From Chitinophagaceae bacterium (GTDB lineage Bacteria; Bacteroidota; Bacteroidia; Chitinophagales; Chitinophagaceae): DNA of 8,947 nt. Of the stretch, positions 6,515 through 8,947 are shown piece after piece. Numbering within the stretch: the first letter of the stretch is position 1; each line of letters begins with the position of its first letter. The stretch spans positions 1 through 8,947 of the forward strand of contig CANEWV010000047.1 in the NCBI GenBank assembly GCA_947442905.1, read 5' to 3'. A program made the position numbers and the translations under genes. The notes under the pieces are model-generated. The model was not told where the DNA came from and searched no databases. It saw nothing but the letters and a program-made list of their open reading frames with translations.

Positions 6515-7642
6515 ATTTTTTGCGCTCGTTCCTTTTTTCCAGAAACCAAAAAAAGATGGGTAATAACCTTCGGTGTTTGGAAACATCCAGTCTCTGCTAT
6601 CTTTTATGCCTGGGTAATATTCAAATGCAGGGTGTTCTTTTGAGATAAATGCATTTGAAATTGTTAGACCCTCATATTGCTTTATCAGTGCATCCACTTC
6701 TCCCGCATAAATTATAATACCATCTATACTTTTTGATAATGCTATAATAAAATCCATCACTTTTTCACTTACAGGATATTTGTTAAAATGAGACGGCTCT
6801 AATAATAGTACTCTATTTACATTTTCTGTGGCGCGCCAAAGTGGATCTAAATTGTAGCTATTGTAAAGTAGCGTTGGCTTTGAAGTGTCTAGTATAGGGA
6901 CCTCCGTTTGTGGCAAATTGGTTTTTAAATCAATCGTGGTTATAGCTTCTAATGCAATAGGGACGGGCATTGTAGCAATATGCTCATAACTATCATCTAA
7001 AAATGTTTGCAATTGATTTGTACCCGTATACTTATTGATATTTTCCTGATTGCAGTAATATTTTTTAGATGAAAAACTACCGGCCACCCACTGCCAACTA
7101 CAACTATTGCTTGCAAGATCGCCATCTAGTAAATGATAATACATCCACTTTGCAGGTGTGAGCCAGTGTGATTTTGCATTGTTACAAACCATAGCTGCCA
7201 AATACATTCTGATATGATTGTGTAAGTATCCGGTGCTATAAAAAGTATTGATTTGATCATCAATAACCTGAATGCCTGTTGACGCATTAACAATGGCAGT
7301 AGGAATTTGATCATGTAAAAAATCTGGTTGTGGTTGTTTTAAATCAGTAAACAGTTCTTCTTTTTTTACCTGCCAAACACGCTGATAATATTCGCGCCAA
7401 GCAAGTTCTTGCAAAAACTTTTCAATCTCGTAGGGCTTGTATCCTTTTTGCAAAACAGCTTCCTTGATTTGTGCAACACTAATTACGCCCCTTGATATAT
7501 AGGGCGACAAATAGGTAACATCGCCATTAATAAAATTTCTTGTTTTAGCATACTTAATAGGATTGATAGCATTGATACGCTCAACAATCAAATCATAACT
7601 GGTAGGAAATAGTGTTAGAGGATCATTATTAAGGCTTAGCAT
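6506..7642 (-). CDS. Inverted-topology photolyase (NewPHL-like): N-terminal FAD domain, C-terminal Rossmann-like domain
   Basis: A 378-residue protein that begins almost directly with the photolyase FAD-binding catalytic domain (about residues 15-230). Motifs: SPYISRGVIS (46-55), FLQELAWREYY (76-86), TGYLHNHIRM (137-146) and DGDLASNSCSWQW (173-185). By hand alignment with E. coli PhrB, E79 and W82 match lesion-contacting E274 and W277, N179 matches flavin-contacting N378, and W183 and W160 match W382 and W359 of the electron-transfer chain. The distal Trp (W306) falls near D107/F108 and is absent. The usual N-terminal antenna domain is missing. Instead residues about 255-370 form a Rossmann-like region (LLY strand, RVLLLEPS, GIIIYAGEV, and a final PSFFGFWKK). 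This order matches the described NewPHL class, which repairs CPD lesions in single-stranded DNA. The start codon lies inside the end of the flavin reductase gene (14-base overlap), so translational coupling is likely. There is no signal peptide. Confidence 0.85.
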   Translation of the reverse strand: MLSLNNDPLTLFPTSYDLIVERINAINPIKYAKTRNFINGDVTYLSPYISRGVISVAQIKEAVLQKGYKPYEIEKFLQELAWREYYQRVWQVKKEELFTDLKQPQPDFLHDQIPTAIVNASTGIQVIDDQINTFYSTGYLHNHIRMYLAAMVCNNAKSHWLTPAKWMYYHLLDGDLASNSCSWQWVAGSFSSKKYYCNQENINKYTGTNQLQTFLDDSYEHIATMPVPIALEAITTIDLKTNLPQTEVPILDTSKPTLLYNSYNLDPLWRATENVNRVLLLEPSHFNKYPVSEKVMDFIIALSKSIDGIIIYAGEVDALIKQYEGLTISNAFISKEHPAFEYYPGIKDSRDWMFPNTEGYYPSFFGFWKKGTSAKNKK

Positions 7643-8243
7643 ATTCGATTTTTTGAAGTAATTGAGTAGTATGATAACTATCTACACCTGAACTAGTAAT
7701 GGTGCCAGCTTTTTCGATATCTACAAATCCATCATCCAGTAAACAGTTGTCAGGATAGTGCACAAATTTTATTTCACCAATAATCATACTCGTTTGATTG
7801 ATGCTAATATTTATTCGCTCCTTAAATTCCATGCCTATTTGAATATTACTTTCGGCAACAAAGGGAGCAACAAAATCATTTTTAAATACGGGCGTTAGCC
7901 CTGTCGCATCAAATTCTGATACGTTTTTAGGATAACGGGCCGATGTTTGATGCGCCTTTTCATAGATACCGGCATTAATATGGTTAATGGTATAAAAACC
8001 AGTTTCCATAATATTAGTAAGTGTATGCCGCTCCACAGAATCGGGACGCATGATAAAACTTAATAGGGGTGGATTGGAGCCAATATGTACAATAGAACTA
8101 AATATGGCCAAATTGGTTTGTCCGTTTGTATCTATAGTGCCAATAAGTGCAACACTTCTAAATCCACTAATGCTATTGATGAATTGCGCTCTTTTTCGCT
8201 GCTCCATTTCCATTAACTGAACCAAATCTAAAGTGGTGTTCAT
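7629..8243 (-). CDS. Flavin reductase-like FMN-binding split-barrel protein
   Basis: A 204-residue cytoplasmic protein of the flavin reductase-like (DIM6/NTAB) split-barrel family. Recognisable parts are VALIGTIDTNGQTNLAIFSS (31-50), the turn GSNPPLLSFIMRP (55-67), RHTLTNIMETGFYTIN (72-87) and the AHQTSARYP segment (97-105), which together make the FMN/FAD pocket. Members reduce free flavin with NAD(P)H or bind flavin as a prosthetic group; the electron donor cannot be read from sequence. The gene lies 6 bases after one photolyase gene and overlaps the next by 14 bases, so it belongs to a tight operon with two FAD-dependent light enzymes. Supplying reduced flavin to them, or keeping their FAD reduced in the dark, is an attractive inference without direct proof. 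The start ATG follows closely after the upstream stop, with no ribosome-binding sequence. Confidence 0.85.
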   Translation of the reverse strand: MNTTLDLVQLMEMEQRKRAQFINSISGFRSVALIGTIDTNGQTNLAIFSSIVHIGSNPPLLSFIMRPDSVERHTLTNIMETGFYTINHINAGIYEKAHQTSARYPKNVSEFDATGLTPVFKNDFVAPFVAESNIQIGMEFKERINISINQTSMIIGEIKFVHYPDNCLLDDGFVDIEKAGTITSSGVDSYHTTQLLQKIEYAKP

Positions 8244-8249
8244 ATTTTA

Positions 8250-8947
8250 TTACTTATCTAATGATTGTAAATAATTTTCAGCTATTTGTAAATGAGCGTC
8301 TCTTTTTTGATCTGTCATTTTATCAAATGTTTTTACGAGCATGCCTATGCGTGGGTTTTGTAAAAAGAAACTGCGGTGTACATGCATGAAGCGCCAAAAC
8401 AATCCATCCCAAATAGGTTGCCAGGTTCCCTTTTCATAATCACTCATTTTCATAAGGTAATTACTACCGCTGATATAGGGCTTGGTGGTCATGAGGCCAC
8501 CATCGGCAAACTGTGTCATACCATATACATTGGGTACCATCACCCAGTCATAAGCGTCAATAAACATTTCCATAAACCACTTGTGCACTTCGTCCGGATC
8601 AAATTCGCAGAGGAGCATAAAATTCCCAAGCACCATGAGTCTTTCTATATGGTGGGCATAGCCTGTTTTTAAAACCTTTTTTATAGTACTATCGATGGGT
8701 GCTATACCAGTATCGCCGGTCCAAAACGTTTTAGGAATTTTTCTTGTAAATTTCCAGTAATTGGTGGTGCGCTGTTTTGTTCCTTCCCGCTCATACACAA
8801 GTCTAATAAATTCACGCCAGCCCACTATTTGTCTAATAAATCCTTCTAATGAATTAAGTGGAATGTTTTTTGTTGCACTCACACGTATTGTTTCATCAAT
8901 AATTTGCTGCGGTGTGAGAAGGCCAATATTTAACATGGGTGACAGCA
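8250..8947 (-). CDS. Cryptochrome/photolyase of the FeS-BCP (PhrB-type) clade, C-terminal part, iron-sulfur cysteines missing
   Basis: The reading frame stays open to the right edge (…LSP before the Met at 8936), and LSPMLNIGLLTP matches an internal helix of this family. The gene therefore continues outside the window and the Met at 8936 is not the start. Counting from that Met, the FAD/catalytic domain shows GWREFIR (39-45), KTGYAHHIERLMVLGNF (90-106) with the paired His of bacterial (6-4) photolyases, YDWVMVPNVYGMTQFADGG (129-147) and the C-terminal SDYEKGTWQPIWDGLFWRF (165-183). In Agrobacterium PhrB, four cysteines bind a 4Fe-4S cluster: one before the YAHH helix and three in the loop after MSDY. 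Here none of these is Cys, the loop is shortened, and the only Cys (C110) is elsewhere. It would repair (6-4) photoproducts or act as a photoreceptor; the sequence cannot decide. First visible gene of the three-gene operon. Confidence 0.88.
   Translation of the reverse strand, partial: LSPMLNIGLLTPQQIIDETIRVSATKNIPLNSLEGFIRQIVGWREFIRLVYEREGTKQRTTNYWKFTRKIPKTFWTGDTGIAPIDSTIKKVLKTGYAHHIERLMVLGNFMLLCEFDPDEVHKWFMEMFIDAYDWVMVPNVYGMTQFADGGLMTTKPYISGSNYLMKMSDYEKGTWQPIWDGLFWRFMHVHRSFFLQNPRIGMLVKTFDKMTDQKRDAHLQIAENYLQSLDK

Noticed and set aside
6506..7642. Photolyase broken by a frameshift or deletion that removed its N-terminal domain
   Set aside because: The region upstream is occupied by an intact flavin reductase gene that overlaps it, and a Rossmann-like domain is present at the C-terminus, so inverted topology explains the architecture better.
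8376..8672. 98-codon plus-strand open frame opposite the PhrB-type photolyase
   Set aside because: Antisense to conserved photolyase motifs; no independent support.
8250..8936. Reading the PhrB-type gene as a complete short photolyase starting at the Met at 8936
   Set aside because: The frame is open upstream to the window edge, and the residues before the Met (LSP) continue a conserved helix of the family, so the gene is cut by the window.

Overview
The window is AT-rich (by eye well under 40% G+C). Its style is that of a Bacteroidota genome: signal peptides ending in -SAQ or -KAQ, no obvious Shine-Dalgarno sequences, short intergenic gaps, and protein families typical of environmental Bacteroidota. 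The Chitinophagaceae or a neighbouring family is plausible, but no marker gene is present to fix the taxon. Nine protein genes are visible, two of them cut by the window edges. I see no RNA gene, insertion sequence or CRISPR array. The longest gene-free stretch is the 194-base divergent region at 3346-3539.

Layout. At the left edge the minus strand holds the first 42 codons of an arginase-family ureohydrolase. Just upstream of it on the same strand is a 1064-residue secreted enzyme with three parts: a GDPD/AIM6-like phosphodiesterase domain, a YncE-type beta-propeller, and an AcpA/phospholipase C-type phosphoesterase domain. A divergent intergenic region with small palindromes separates this from a plus-strand group: a YkuK-like RNase H-fold protein, a 78-residue orphan, a secreted alkaline-phosphatase-superfamily hydrolase, and a secreted pectinesterase. 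The pectinesterase converges on the right-hand minus-strand operon, with the two stop codons one base apart inside a perfect AT palindrome.

The right-hand operon is the most interesting part. In transcription order it reads: a cryptochrome/photolyase of the FeS-BCP/PhrB-type clade (5' end outside the window), a flavin reductase-like split-barrel protein, and a second photolyase. The genes are 6 bases apart and then overlap by 14 bases. Both photolyases are unusual. The first belongs to the iron-sulfur photolyase clade by sequence but lacks the cysteines that hold the cluster. The second has inverted domain order, with the FAD catalytic domain first and a Rossmann-like domain last. That arrangement matches the described NewPHL class of single-strand-specific CPD photolyases. 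The flavin reductase between them suggests a light-driven DNA repair or photosensory cassette with its own supply of reduced flavin; that link is inference.

The left half is mainly about scavenging. Three proteins with signal peptides (the tri-domain phosphoesterase, the NPP-like hydrolase, the pectinesterase) would act in the periplasm or outside the cell on phosphoesters and plant cell-wall pectin.
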